Source of the DNA: Clostridium merdae
GTDB lineage: Bacteria > Bacillota > Clostridia > Oscillospirales > Acutalibacteraceae
Direction: 5' to 3'
DNA: 64,000 nucleotides
Assembly (NCBI RefSeq): GCF_900176635.1
Contig: NZ_FXLN01000004.1
Span: 186,001-250,000 of the forward strand
Under the pieces are notes generated by a model. The model was not told the DNA's origin, did not search any database, and saw nothing but the letters and a program-made list of their open reading frames with translations. Below are positions 1-7,731 of this stretch, piece by piece; the stretch's first letter is position 1, and each line of letters begins with the position of its first letter. The position numbers and the translations under genes were made by a program.

Positions 1-1
1 A

Positions 2-103
2 GAGCTTCAGCACCGCTTGTTTCACAAAGAGATGGTTCAAATGATTGGTAATTCTTTAAACGAAGAAAGCCTTCGTTCTCTTCTGGCATCTCTAAAATAT
101 TAA
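2..103 (+). CDS. C-terminal end of an unidentified protein (partial)
   Basis: The window opens inside a reading frame that ends at TAA 101-103 and gives 33 residues ending in LLASLKY. It is rich in Leu, Glu and Lys and looks like the helical tail of a soluble protein. It lies 40 bases upstream of the DegV gene on the same strand and could be cotranscribed with it. There is too little sequence to name a family. Confidence 0.5.
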   Translation, partial: ELQHRLFHKEMVQMIGNSLNEESLRSLLASLKY

Positions 104-143
104 GTCGTTTTTTTGAAGACAAAAAGGAAGGCGGATTGACAGT

Positions 144-962
144 ATGAGCGTTCAAATATTAATTGACAGCACAGCAGACCTATCGAGGGAGGAGGCCGAG
201 CGCCTTGGAGTTCGAATTGTTCCGCTGACGGTGCATTTTGGCGATCGCCAGTTTATTGATAAATATAACATTACTGAAGAACAGTTTTACGATATGCTGA
301 ATACCGAGGCAGAAATGCCTACTACTACGCAGGTAAGCCCCCAAAGCTTTTTGGATGTATACGCAGAATACCCAAACGATGAAATTGTAGGGATTTACAT
401 TGCGCAAAAGCTCAGCGGAACGTACCAGTCTGCTGTTATTGCAAAGGAAGAGTGTGGGCGGGAAGATATTTACCCAATTGACTCCTTAACCGTTTCGGCA
501 GGTGCGGCTCTGCTCGTGAATGAAGCCGTTCGTATGCGTGACGAGGGGAAGAGCGGAAAAGAAATTGCCGAGCATATTACCGAGTTAACAAAGCATGTTG
601 AAATGCTCGCGGTGTTCAATACCATGAGGTATTTGGTAAAGGGTGGGCGGCTTTCCAGCACCAAAGGTACGCTGGGCAATCTGCTTGGCATTAAACCAAT
701 TATCATGGTAAAGGACGGCGTTCTTGAGGTAATTGGAAAAGAGCGTGGCATGAAAAAAGCACTTGATTTTGTCGTTCGTCATTTGCGTGAGCTGCCAGAT
801 TTCGACTCCTCTAAACCGATTGCATATTCTCACAGCTTTAATCCATCTGATTTGGAACTGCTCAAGCAGGAGCTGGGAGAGGGGCAAACCCTGATTATGG
901 GAAGCGTGGTAGGTACCCATGCAGGCCCCGGTGCTCTCTTGGTAGGCTATTACCGTAAATAG
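144..962 (+). CDS. DegV family fatty-acid-binding protein
   Basis: A 272-residue protein with the full-length DegV fold. The N-terminus (ILIDSTADLS) carries the conserved SxxD motif, followed by TTTQVSP, the SGTYQSA segment, and a C-terminal HAGPGALLVGYY motif. DegV proteins bind a fatty acid; in Gram-positives some serve as FakB subunits that present exogenous fatty acid to the kinase FakA. No FakA is seen nearby, so its partner is unknown. An AAGGAAGG ribosome binding site precedes the ATG. A strong hairpin terminator follows directly after the stop. Confidence 0.9.
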   Translation: MSVQILIDSTADLSREEAERLGVRIVPLTVHFGDRQFIDKYNITEEQFYDMLNTEAEMPTTTQVSPQSFLDVYAEYPNDEIVGIYIAQKLSGTYQSAVIAKEECGREDIYPIDSLTVSAGAALLVNEAVRMRDEGKSGKEIAEHITELTKHVEMLAVFNTMRYLVKGGRLSSTKGTLGNLLGIKPIIMVKDGVLEVIGKERGMKKALDFVVRHLRELPDFDSSKPIAYSHSFNPSDLELLKQELGEGQTLIMGSVVGTHAGPGALLVGYYRK

Positions 963-975
963 AAATGAGATATTG

Positions 976-1004
976 AAAACCCCCGCCATATGGCGGGGGT
1001 TTTT
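976..1004 (+). terminator. Intrinsic terminator after the DegV gene, probably bidirectional
   Basis: A perfect self-complementary stem (CCCCCGCCAT/ATGGCGGGGG, 980-999) is flanked by A4 and T5. It sits between the convergent DegV gene and the AraC-type gene, so it can end transcripts from either side. Confidence 0.9.
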
Positions 1005-1029
1005 GATGCGTCTAATATTAATTTTAAGA

Positions 1030-1857
1030 TTATAATTGATTGCTAGATGTAGTAGAAGAGCGGAATTTACCGGGAGCAGCTCCTGTATGCTTTTTAAAGG
1101 CACGAATAAAGTTATTGGCATTTCCAAAACCACATTCTACCGCAATTTGAGCAATTGGTTTTTTGGTGTTCCAAAGCAGGTCTTTGGCGTAAGAGAGCCG
1201 ATTCATTAGCAAAAACTGCTTGGGGCTGTACCCAGTCATGTTTTTAAAGCTGTGCGACAAATAATATACGCTAATATAAAATTGCTCCGCCAAATCCTTA
1301 ATTTGAATGTCCTCCAGGCAATGTTCTTCTAAGTACTTTTTAACCTCGTAAATATGAGAAGAATGCCTGCCGTCATACGAAGAAAACTGCCCTTCTGAGC
1401 GGCGATATGCCATAATAAGGGACTGCTGTAAAAAAGACACCATATAATCACCGCGGTAAGGGCGAAAACGTGCGCTTTCACGAACCATATTTTCAAATAA
1501 ATTTTCAGCTTCTTCTTGGCAATCTGTTAAATCAAAAGTGGGGAAGCCCTCGTCAGAATGGTGCTGAAAAACAGACATAAGGGGGCTATCGTACAGAATA
1601 TGATGGATTTTCAGAGGCTGAATGGTTACAAGGTAACGTTGGTACGGTGCTTCCAGAACCTCCAAGGAGCATTCATCCAAATTGCTGAAAAAGAACATAT
1701 GTCCCGCAGAAATTATATAATTTGCTCCGTTAACCGTTAGCTTTATTTTTCCGTGCTTAATGTAAATCTGACGATATACGTTAAAGTATAGCTGTTGAAT
1801 CGGCATGTCGGAATCGGCGTAGGTACAGTCAATTGCCAGATCTAACTGCGGTTCCAT
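1030..1857 (-). CDS. AraC family transcriptional regulator
   Basis: 275 residues. The N-terminal half (about 1-150) is a cupin-like sensor domain. The C-terminal about 100 residues contain two helix-turn-helix motifs, the second being the family signature IAVECGFGNANNFIRAFKKHTGAAPGKFR. Such proteins are usually effector-responsive activators of sugar or stress genes. The ATG at 1857 follows an AAAGGAGG site by 8 bases. No obvious target operon adjoins it: the neighbours are a DegV gene (convergent) and an AlkD-like gene on the same strand 50 bases upstream. The ligand is not predictable. Confidence 0.9.
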   Translation of the reverse strand: MEPQLDLAIDCTYADSDMPIQQLYFNVYRQIYIKHGKIKLTVNGANYIISAGHMFFFSNLDECSLEVLEAPYQRYLVTIQPLKIHHILYDSPLMSVFQHHSDEGFPTFDLTDCQEEAENLFENMVRESARFRPYRGDYMVSFLQQSLIMAYRRSEGQFSSYDGRHSSHIYEVKKYLEEHCLEDIQIKDLAEQFYISVYYLSHSFKNMTGYSPKQFLLMNRLSYAKDLLWNTKKPIAQIAVECGFGNANNFIRAFKKHTGAAPGKFRSSTTSSNQL

Positions 1858-1907
1858 AATAGGCCTCCTTTGTCATCATCATTGTTTCTATGTAAAAATC
1901 TGCGAAC

Positions 1908-2657
1908 TTATACAGAGCGTTTCAAATTACGTACTAGACTCTTGCTGCCCAATGGTACACGGTTGGACTCGATTATCTTTTGTATTGCTTTGTTATGAGT
2001 AAAATCATCCCAAACCGGCTTCTTTAAATAAGGGAGCGTAGCCTGCGAGCTTTTTACAAAGCAAATAGAGATTGCCCATGCAACCGCCATTTTGGAATAA
2101 TAACCGGTTGCTTTGGTTTGGCTTAATTGAATGAGTGTGCGCGGTATGTCTTTTTCGCTGGTGTAATAATCAAGCAGCATTACTACTCCAAAGCGGCACT
2201 CAAATTCAAGCTCGGACGAAATGTATGGTAAGAGGAAGTTCCAAACGACTTCCGGTTGTCTTTTTGCCAGCTTGTAACCAGCACAAAAGCTATCGCATAC
2301 CGACCAATTGTCTATTTTAGGCACAAAATTCGCGGTTCGCTCAAGAAGCTCATTGGTGTCTGCGTTGGCACTGCCAAGCACAAGACCCTGCAACATAATT
2401 TCTTCAAATGTTTCATCCGTTGCATTCGAAAGGTAATCACGCCAATCTCCTTTCAAAATCTGCTTTGTCAAAGCTTGCAGAATAGGGAGGCGTACTCCTA
2501 AAATGTTTGAGGTACCAGGAAGGAGCCTTTGACTAAATTCTTGGTAAGAGTCTTCTGCCAGAGTCTCAAGCTGTTGGCGGTGAGGGGTCTGCCAATTCCA
2601 TATTGGTTTTGCATTTTCCCTCAACTGAGCCACTCCTTTTGCAAATTGCATCAACAA
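1908..2657 (-). CDS. DNA alkylation repair protein (AlkD-like HEAT-repeat glycosylase)
   Basis: About 249 residues with the AlkD/AlkC-type pattern: LLPGTSNILGVRLPILQAL near the N-terminus, NWSVCDSF mid-protein, and W-D-FTHNKAIQKIIES near the end. AlkD excises positively charged alkylated bases (3-methyladenine, 7-methylguanine) using a superhelix of HEAT-like repeats. The start is ambiguous: TTG 2657 lies 6 bases after an AGGA site, and an in-frame ATG lies at 2651. It could be a member without glycosylase activity, because the active-site Trp/Asp set cannot be fully checked by eye. Confidence 0.85.
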   Translation of the reverse strand: MLMQFAKGVAQLRENAKPIWNWQTPHRQQLETLAEDSYQEFSQRLLPGTSNILGVRLPILQALTKQILKGDWRDYLSNATDETFEEIMLQGLVLGSANADTNELLERTANFVPKIDNWSVCDSFCAGYKLAKRQPEVVWNFLLPYISSELEFECRFGVVMLLDYYTSEKDIPRTLIQLSQTKATGYYSKMAVAWAISICFVKSSQATLPYLKKPVWDDFTHNKAIQKIIESNRVPLGSKSLVRNLKRSV

Positions 2658-2903
2658 ATGCTGTCCTGTGGAAGATTCACGCTTCTTTGTTTTGAATACT
2701 GCTTTCAGGATAACAGCTTAAGAAGTAAAAATCAATAACTCTAAAAGCAATTTTTAATAAATCTTTTATAAAACTGGCTCTGTATCTCTCTTTTTGCAAT
2801 CAGAAAATTCATTCATTCCATTTTTTAAGAATATTTTATATTTTTACTATGATAAGCGATTGAGAATGAAGATCGTCAATAATTGCTAATTTAGAATAAA
2901 AAG
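2658..2903. other. AT-rich intergenic region, no gene seen
   Basis: About 250 bases between the AlkD-like gene and the terminator of the manganese exporter. It is very A/T-rich, with stops in all frames and no convincing structured element. It must hold the promoter of the AlkD-like gene, but no single match stands out. Confidence 0.5.
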
Positions 2904-2930
2904 GAGCCCGGTATCATAACTACCGGGCTC
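2890..2930 (-). terminator. Intrinsic terminator of the manganese exporter gene
   Basis: A 10-bp perfect stem (GAGCCCGGTA/TACCGGGCTC, 2904-2913 with 2921-2930) is followed on the minus strand by CTTTTTATT. The U-rich tract lies only on the minus side, so it serves the gene ending at 2984. Confidence 0.85.
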
Positions 2931-2983
2931 TGCATTTAAAAAATATAAAATTAAAATAGAGATTGATGATACGAGAAAAAAGG

Positions 2984-3712
2984 TTAGATTTTCTCGTTTA
3001 CCTGACAGCACGCTGCCGGGAGAGAATCAGTTGCTTCTTCACTTTTTTCTTTTTTAATGAGGTATAGAGTACAGGCAGCAGTAAGCGCGTAAAGCAATGT
3101 CATAACCAGCATAATCACATCAGTGCCCAAGGCCAAATCGCTTCTCATTACCTGATAGCTGCCGAGGAAGCCAAAGAAGATAAATACCGCAGCAGAGATT
3201 AGCTTAACGGTACGCTCGGGAATTCTCTTACACAATACAACGCCAATTACAATTCCAATACCATCTGCAATGAGCATTCCGATGGTGGTACCAGCCAAAA
3301 TCCAAAGCGGATTGGTGGGGAATTTTGCGGCGAGAGCCACAGTAGTGAGCTGTGTTTTGTCACCCATTTCAGCAATAAAGAAAGCTATGGCAACAGTGGC
3401 AATAGCACCATATTTGCTGGTTCTGTTCTCTTCACCCTCCAGCTTGTCCCCACGAATGGTCCAAAGACCGAAGAAGATAAACGACAAAGCGGCGATTCCC
3501 TGAATCCAAACCTGAATCGTATCAAATTGTGTTAACATATGGCCTACGGCCACGGCCAGCGCATGGTTTAAAATAGTGGCAAGAAACACACCAATCATAA
3601 CTTTTGAGGCTTTGTACTTTGCAGCAAAAGCCATTGCCAATAGCTGTGTCTTGTCTCCCATTTCCGCCAAGACAACTGCGCCCAGTGAAAAAACTAAGGC
3701 TGTAATACCCAT
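2984..3712 (-). CDS. TMEM165/GDT1 (UPF0016) family manganese exporter
   Basis: 242 residues with six predicted membrane helices arranged as an inverted duplication. Each half carries the family motif ExGDKT(Q): AEMGDKTQLLAMA near residue 18 and AEMGDKTQLTTVA in the second half. The acidic residues form the cation path; bacterial members export Mn2+. The start is ATG 3712 behind GGAGGAAGTAG. The open frame runs a further 40 codons upstream, but that part reads through the riboswitch terminator and is not coding. The manganese-sensing leader upstream independently supports the function. Confidence 0.93.
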   Translation of the reverse strand: MGITALVFSLGAVVLAEMGDKTQLLAMAFAAKYKASKVMIGVFLATILNHALAVAVGHMLTQFDTIQVWIQGIAALSFIFFGLWTIRGDKLEGEENRTSKYGAIATVAIAFFIAEMGDKTQLTTVALAAKFPTNPLWILAGTTIGMLIADGIGIVIGVVLCKRIPERTVKLISAAVFIFFGFLGSYQVMRSDLALGTDVIMLVMTLLYALTAACTLYLIKKEKSEEATDSLPAACCQVNEKI

Positions 3713-3744
3713 TCTACTTCCTCCGTTAATAAAAATATTATTAC

Positions 3745-3787
3745 AAACAAAAAACCCAAGTATAGCTGTACCGCTATACTTGGGTTT
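3745..3787 (-). terminator. Riboswitch-controlled terminator in the Mn2+ leader
   Basis: A 15-bp perfect stem (forward 3752-3766 with 3773-3787, 6-base loop) is followed on the minus strand by TTTTTTGTTTG. It lies between the aptamer and the exporter start, the usual place for an expression platform. Its first strand can also pair with 3807-3817 (10 of 11 positions), giving an antiterminator. Confidence 0.9.
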
Positions 3788-3828
3788 AAATACAAATTGA
3801 GAGAAACCATGTATAGCAATAAAGTTAT

Positions 3829-3920
3829 ACATGAGTCTCGTTAATTAAGGCAAGCCAGACTAAAATAGCCATTATGTTGACTTGCCGCATACAACCGTAT
3901 GCAAACTACTCCCTCATGGG
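3829..3920 (-). ncRNA. yybP-ykoY manganese riboswitch aptamer
   Basis: Read on the minus strand, the segment contains the class signatures in order: GAGGGAGTAG at the P1/L1 junction, GGCAAGTCAACATAATGGC, CTGGCTTGCC, and a closing ACGAGACTCATG. P1 is formed by CATGAG (3913-3918) with CTCATG (3830-3835). This RNA class binds Mn2+ and raises expression of manganese exporters. The downstream terminator and the exporter of a known target family fit well. Confidence 0.92.
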
Positions 3921-3937
3921 TTTTAAATTGTAGCCCC

Positions 3938-3966
3938 ATTATACCGTGCGAAATTCGGAAAGTCAA
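3938..3966 (-). promoter_or_regulatory. Sigma-A promoter for the Mn2+ riboswitch transcript
   Basis: On the minus strand TTGACT (3961-3966), a 17-base spacer and TATAAT (3938-3943) form a near-consensus vegetative promoter. Transcription would start near 3931, just ahead of the aptamer. Confidence 0.9.
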
Positions 3967-4067
3967 GTAAAATCATGAACGGTAAGTTTTCATGTACTTT
4001 CAGTATAGGTTGTCCAAATTTTGATTCATCGCTTAGAGGGCTTATTTGCTTTTGAATTCAAAAGTTT

Positions 4068-4328
4068 TTATTCGGCCTCTTCATCCAGCCTTTTCGACAA
4101 ACGCTCCACACAGTTAAAACATACATTATGGTCCTTATACTTTGAAATGCGATCCATACTCCCACAGAAAATACAGGAAGGTTGATACTTCTTTAAAATA
4201 ATTGCAGAATCCTCCACAAAGATTTCTAATGAATCCTTTTCTGTAATACCTAAGGTGGATCTTAGTTCTTTTGGCAGTACGATACGCCCGAACATATCAA
4301 CCGGCCGAACAATCCCCGTAGATTTCAT
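4068..4328 (-). CDS. AbrB/SpoVT-type transition-state regulator with a C-terminal Cys-pair ribbon
   Basis: 86 residues. Residues 1-48 are a swapped-hairpin AbrB DNA-binding domain (GIVRPVDMFGRIVLPKELR). The C-terminal part has two CxxC pairs (CIFC and CFNC, separated by about 16 residues) that probably bind zinc. The family acts as a dimer or tetramer repressing post-exponential and sporulation genes. The start ATG follows an AGGAGG site. A sigma-A promoter 120 bases upstream suggests vegetative expression, unlike the forespore-specific SpoVT. It is divergent from spmA. Confidence 0.88.
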   Translation of the reverse strand: MKSTGIVRPVDMFGRIVLPKELRSTLGITEKDSLEIFVEDSAIILKKYQPSCIFCGSMDRISKYKDHNVCFNCVERLSKRLDEEAE

Positions 4329-4450
4329 GTTGATTCCTCCTAATCCTATCTTTTTTCACTCCACAAATACTTCACTTTAACTTCTCACACAAATGCTTAC
4401 ACTAACACCAAAACGTTCCCAGTCCCAATATAATGTAATATTGCGTGTTA

Positions 4451-4479
4451 ATAATACCTTTTTTTGGCATTTAAGTCAA
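4451..4479 (-). promoter_or_regulatory. Sigma-A promoter for the AbrB-like gene
   Basis: On the minus strand TTGACT (4474-4479), 17 bases, TATTAT (4451-4456). This gives a leader of about 115 bases. The rest of the 300-base region between this gene and spmA is A/T-rich with no other clear element. Confidence 0.8.
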
Positions 4480-4628
4480 TCAATAAACAGTGAATTATTC
4501 TTTAATTTTATTACAGTAATTTGTGTATTTACACTTAATATTTTACCTTTTTTCCCTCGCGAGCAGGGATGAGATATTTGGGGTATGGAATACAAATATG
4601 CTACATATGTATGTACGGGTGAAGAATT

Positions 4629-5216
4629 ATGATGAATTACATATGGGCAGGAATGATTCTGTTTAGTTGTGTGTGCGCTTTACTAACTGGTAGGCTGCCA
4701 GAGCTTTCAGACGCAGTGCTTTCTGGTGCGGCAAGCGCGGTACAGCTTGTCATTGTTTTGTTGGGGATGATGTGTGTTTGGACGGGGCTGATGAAGATTG
4801 CAGATGAGGGGGGACTCACGAAAGTTCTAAGCCGGATGTTCTACCCGATATTACGTCCGTTGTTCCCCAAATACCAGAAAGACAGTGCGGCAATGAAGGC
4901 TATTTGCATGAATATAACCGCAAATTTGCTTGGTTTGGGTAATGCGGCAACACCCTTGGGCATTGCCGCAATGAAAGAAATGAACCGGGTAAACGGCAGA
5001 AAAACGGAAGCTGACAACAATATGGTTATGTTTGTAGTAATTAATACGGCATCCATTCAGCTGGTACCCACATTTATGGGAACTCTGCGGCAGCAGTATG
5101 GCTCTGCACAACCCTTCGACATTGTACCGGCGGTTTGGCTTGCCTCCATTATTGCTTTGGGGTTGGGTATTTTGACCGCAAAACTGCTGGAAAGGCGGGA
5201 AGACAGGCTTGGCTGA
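4629..5216 (+). CDS. spmA: Spore maturation protein A (nucleoside recognition/gate domain)
   Basis: 195 residues with a hydrophobic N-terminus, several membrane helices and the family motifs AVQLVIVLLGMMCVWTGLMKIAD and ANLLGLGNAATPLGIAAMKEM. SpmA and SpmB act together in spore core dehydration in Bacillus and Clostridium; both are membrane proteins with a nucleoside-recognition fold. The start is one of two adjacent ATGs (4629 or 4632) behind GGGTGAAG. It overlaps spmB by 8 bases, so the two are translationally coupled. No sporulation sigma promoter could be assigned with confidence. Confidence 0.93.
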   Translation: MMNYIWAGMILFSCVCALLTGRLPELSDAVLSGAASAVQLVIVLLGMMCVWTGLMKIADEGGLTKVLSRMFYPILRPLFPKYQKDSAAMKAICMNITANLLGLGNAATPLGIAAMKEMNRVNGRKTEADNNMVMFVVINTASIQLVPTFMGTLRQQYGSAQPFDIVPAVWLASIIALGLGILTAKLLERREDRLG

Positions 5217-5730
5217 TATTGGAAGCATGGTGGTACCGGCCACTATTTTCTTTATTCTTATTTTCGGGTTTGTCCGAAAGGTTCCGGTGTTTGATGTGTT
5301 TGTAAGCGGAGCCAAGGAAGGTGCCCTGTCGTGCTTTGATATACTGCCTTCTCTTGTGGGGCTTATTTTGGCGGTGAATATGCTCAGTGCTTCCGGCGCA
5401 TTGGATTTGGTTTCATCTGCGTTGCGCCCTGCGGCATTGGCGCTCGGGTTGCCCCCAGAGGTTATGCCGCTGGCACTTATGCGCCCGGTTTCCGGCAGCG
5501 GTTCAAATGCGCTATTGTTACAGTTGTTCCGGGACTATGGGCCTGATAGCTTTGTTGGGCGAGTGGCCTCCGTCATGAACGGCTCAACCGAAACAACCTT
5601 TTATGCCATTGCTGTTTATTTTGGTGCGGTGGGGATTAAAAAGACCAGACATACCATTCCTGCGGCACTTACAGCGGACTTAGTCGGCTATATAGCATCC
5701 GTTTGGGCAGTTCGCATATTGTTCTTATAA
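5209..5730 (+). CDS. spmB: Spore maturation protein B
   Basis: 173 residues, mostly membrane helices, with the conserved MRPVSGSGSNALL and MNGSTETTFYAIAVYFGAVG motifs of SpmB. It works with SpmA in lowering spore core water content. The likely start is TTG 5209 inside the end of spmA; ATG 5227 is an alternative giving a protein 6 residues shorter. A terminator follows, making spmAB a two-gene operon. Confidence 0.93.
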   Translation: MADIGSMVVPATIFFILIFGFVRKVPVFDVFVSGAKEGALSCFDILPSLVGLILAVNMLSASGALDLVSSALRPAALALGLPPEVMPLALMRPVSGSGSNALLLQLFRDYGPDSFVGRVASVMNGSTETTFYAIAVYFGAVGIKKTRHTIPAALTADLVGYIASVWAVRILFL

Positions 5731-5760
5731 AAATACATTTTACAATTTAAAAAAGGTGCT

Positions 5761-5789
5761 AAAAAGGTGCATAAATTGCACCTTTTTTT
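5761..5789 (+). terminator. Intrinsic terminator of spmAB
   Basis: AAAGGTGC (5763-5770) pairs with GCACCTTT (5778-5785), followed by T4. It lies 32 bases after the spmB stop. Confidence 0.85.
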
Positions 5790-5881
5790 GCAAGTTAATT
5801 CTAATTTAGAATATAAAACAAATTGAATGATTTTTTGGTAAGAAAAACAGTGGGAATGCGGTAGGAGAACCGATTTGGGTA

Positions 5882-5910
5882 TTGCGTATTTAGTCGTATT
5901 TGGGTATAAT
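5882..5910 (+). promoter_or_regulatory. Promoter of coaX
   Basis: TTGCGT (5882-5887), a 17-base spacer and TATAAT (5905-5910), giving a short leader before the coaX ribosome binding site. Confidence 0.75.
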
Positions 5911-5944
5911 AACCTTCGTGAAAAACCAGGGGAGGTTTAAACTC

Positions 5945-6715
5945 ATGCTCTTAACGCTGGACATCGGCAATACCAATATTACAATTGGTGGTTACGAAGG
6001 GAAAAAGCTTCGGTTTGTATCGCGAATGGCAACCGATCGCAGCCGAATGGAAGACCAATATGCGATTGAATTGCGCGATATTCTTGACATATACGATGTA
6101 AAGGTAACAGATATTACCGGTGCAATCATCGGTTCGGTGGTTCCGCCAGTTACCGTTTATATAACAAGAGCCATTCAAAAGCTAACAAAAATAAAACCCG
6201 TTGTGGTAGATGATAATACCATTACGGAGTTAGATGTTCGCCTGAACCCTCCCAGCATGGGGGCAGACCTCGTGGCTGGCTGTGTTGCTGCGATTGCGTT
6301 GTATGGCGGCCCTTGCATAATTTGGGATATGGGTACGGCAACCACGGTTTCTGTTATAGATTCGAACGGCAGTATGCTAGGTGGCTGTGTGATTCCCGGG
6401 GTGGGAATCAGCCTAGAAGCGCTCACGGCGCGCACGGCGCAGCTTCCTGCCATTAGCATGGAAGCACCGAGTAACGTAATCGGCAACAATACGGTTGATT
6501 GCATGCGCTCTGGTGTGATATACGGACAGGCCTCGATGATAGACGGGCTGTGTGACAGAATTGAAGACGAGCTTGGCGTGAAATGCAAAGTAATTGCTAC
6601 CGGTGGGCTGTCTCGCGATATTATATCGTATTGCCGCCGCGACATTGTGTACTGTTGCAACTTGCTGTTGGAGGGTCTGCGGCTATTATATGAGAAAAAT
6701 AGACCCAATGAGTAA
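5945..6715 (+). CDS. coaX: Type III pantothenate kinase
   Basis: 256 residues of the ASKHA fold. Motifs are the N-terminal phosphate loop DIGNTN (residues 6-11), PPSMGADLVAG in the pantothenate-binding region, WDMGTATTV, and a C-terminal ATGGLS. CoaX phosphorylates pantothenate, the first step of coenzyme A synthesis, without the CoA feedback seen in CoaA. The start ATG 5945 sits behind GGGGAGG. The stop codon abuts the promoter of the guanidine riboswitch transcript, so the two units are tightly packed but separately transcribed. Confidence 0.95.
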   Translation: MLLTLDIGNTNITIGGYEGKKLRFVSRMATDRSRMEDQYAIELRDILDIYDVKVTDITGAIIGSVVPPVTVYITRAIQKLTKIKPVVVDDNTITELDVRLNPPSMGADLVAGCVAAIALYGGPCIIWDMGTATTVSVIDSNGSMLGGCVIPGVGISLEALTARTAQLPAISMEAPSNVIGNNTVDCMRSGVIYGQASMIDGLCDRIEDELGVKCKVIATGGLSRDIISYCRRDIVYCCNLLLEGLRLLYEKNRPNE

Positions 6716-6744
6716 TTGACATACTCTATTCTTTTTGCTATACT
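6716..6744 (+). promoter_or_regulatory. Sigma-A promoter of the guanidine riboswitch transcript
   Basis: TTGACA (6716-6721), 17 bases, TATACT (6739-6744). The -35 hexamer begins on the base after the coaX stop codon. Confidence 0.9.
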
Positions 6745-6749
6745 AAAAT

Positions 6750-6868
6750 AAAGTTTTATAGGGTTCCGCGGTGTTACCGGGCTGGACCAAGATAAAACGC
6801 ACAGAAGATACTGTGTTCACGGAAGGATAAAAGCCTGGGAGATCTTTATGATTTCCTGGGCTTTTTTT
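6750..6868 (+). ncRNA. Guanidine-I (ykkC) riboswitch with terminator
   Basis: The segment contains the class I guanidine aptamer landmarks in order: TATAGGGTTCCGCGG, GGGCTGGACCAAGA, CACGGAAGGATAAAAGCCTGGGAGA. The final element forms a 10-bp stem (6831-6840 with 6854-6863) followed by T7, so it doubles as a terminator. Guanidine binding turns on downstream exporters. The gene after it is an SMR-family protein, a well-known target. Confidence 0.93.
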
Positions 6869-6891
6869 AAACAATGAGAGGAGATGTAAGT

Positions 6892-7212
6892 ATGCAGTGG
6901 GTATTTTTATTGGTAGCTGGTTTTTTTGAGGTAGTATGGGCAGTGGGGCTGAAAATGTCTGAGAATTTCAGCAAACTGGTTCCAAGTGCGGTCACAATAG
7001 TAGGGCTAATAGCGAGTATGTATTTTTTGTCGCTCTCGTTAAAAGAATTGCCAATTGGTACTGCTTACGCAATTTGGACGGGAATCGGGACAGCCGGAAC
7101 ACTCATTTTTAGTATTGTTTGGTTTCGCGAGGCCATTACTCTGCCACAGGTGCTGTGTGTCATGATGATTATCAGCGGAGTCGTTGGGCTAAAGTTTCTT
7201 TCTCCTACTTAA
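6892..7212 (+). CDS. gdx: Guanidinium exporter of the small multidrug resistance family
   Basis: 106 residues with four membrane helices. Glu13 in FFEVVWAVGLK is the essential substrate/proton-binding residue. The PIGTAYAIWTGIGTAGT segment matches the SugE/Gdx subgroup rather than EmrE-type drug pumps. The protein should work as an antiparallel dimer exchanging protons for guanidinium. The start ATG 6892 follows GAGGAGATG; an upstream in-frame ATG (6874) lies inside that site region. Control by a guanidine riboswitch supports the substrate assignment. Confidence 0.93.
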   Translation: MQWVFLLVAGFFEVVWAVGLKMSENFSKLVPSAVTIVGLIASMYFLSLSLKELPIGTAYAIWTGIGTAGTLIFSIVWFREAITLPQVLCVMMIISGVVGLKFLSPT

Positions 7213-7331
7213 TAAAAAATATTTATATTTCATTTTCTTTATTCGAATGATGAAATTATCACCGATGCTATACTGTTTTGTAAGCAGCACTCATGAAGCT
7301 GGGTTTTCTATACAGGAGAGGACGGATTTGC

Positions 7332-7640
7332 ATGAGCGTAAAACAGATAGGCAGGGTTACCGGTTTTATACTGCTAGCGGCAGTTTTGTTCTTTTTTATC
7401 CAAATACGTTGGTTGGAATATAAAACACTAGCACTACTAGTAATTCTATTTTTTGCAGTTGATTTGCTAAAGCGTGTTTGGCACTGGATATTGCAAAAAC
7501 GGGGCAGTGTGAAAGAGCAATCTTTAGCGCAAAGCCAAAAGCGTGACTTTCATTTTGAATTCATTGGTTATTTAACCATCGATGCTATGAACTGGTTTAA
7601 AAAAGTGGGGAAAGTTTTTTTAGTAAAACAGAATAAATAG
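7332..7640 (+). CDS. Small membrane protein of unknown function
   Basis: 102 residues. Two hydrophobic segments (about residues 8-24 and 29-44) are followed by a basic, soluble tail. I do not recognise the family. The ATG at 7332 follows AGGAGAGG by about 10 bases. It stands alone between the guanidine exporter and a terminator and could be transcribed by read-through from the exporter or from its own promoter. Base composition is like its neighbours. Confidence 0.7.
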   Translation: MSVKQIGRVTGFILLAAVLFFFIQIRWLEYKTLALLVILFFAVDLLKRVWHWILQKRGSVKEQSLAQSQKRDFHFEFIGYLTIDAMNWFKKVGKVFLVKQNK

Positions 7641-7661
7641 AATTAGAATTTGACATGGAAT

Positions 7662-7701
7662 AAAACAAGGCTCGGCAGATTTCTCTGCCGAGCCTTGTTT
7701 T
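7662..7701 (+). terminator. Bidirectional terminator between convergent genes
   Basis: A 17-bp perfect stem (AAAACAAGGCTCGGCAG, 7662-7678, with 7685-7701). The arms end in A4 and T4, so it can act on either strand; the units on both sides converge here. Confidence 0.9.
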
Positions 7702-7731
7702 TCAGCTTTTTATCAAAGGTTAGGTTGTAAA

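Noticed and set aside
3713..3832. N-terminal extension of the manganese exporter
   Set aside because: These 40 codons read through the riboswitch terminator and aptamer end; the ribosome binding site is at ATG 3712.
4560..4628. Sporulation sigma-factor promoter before spmA
   Set aside because: Words such as ATATT and AATACAAAT resemble a sigma-E site but the spacing is about 10 bases, too short to accept.
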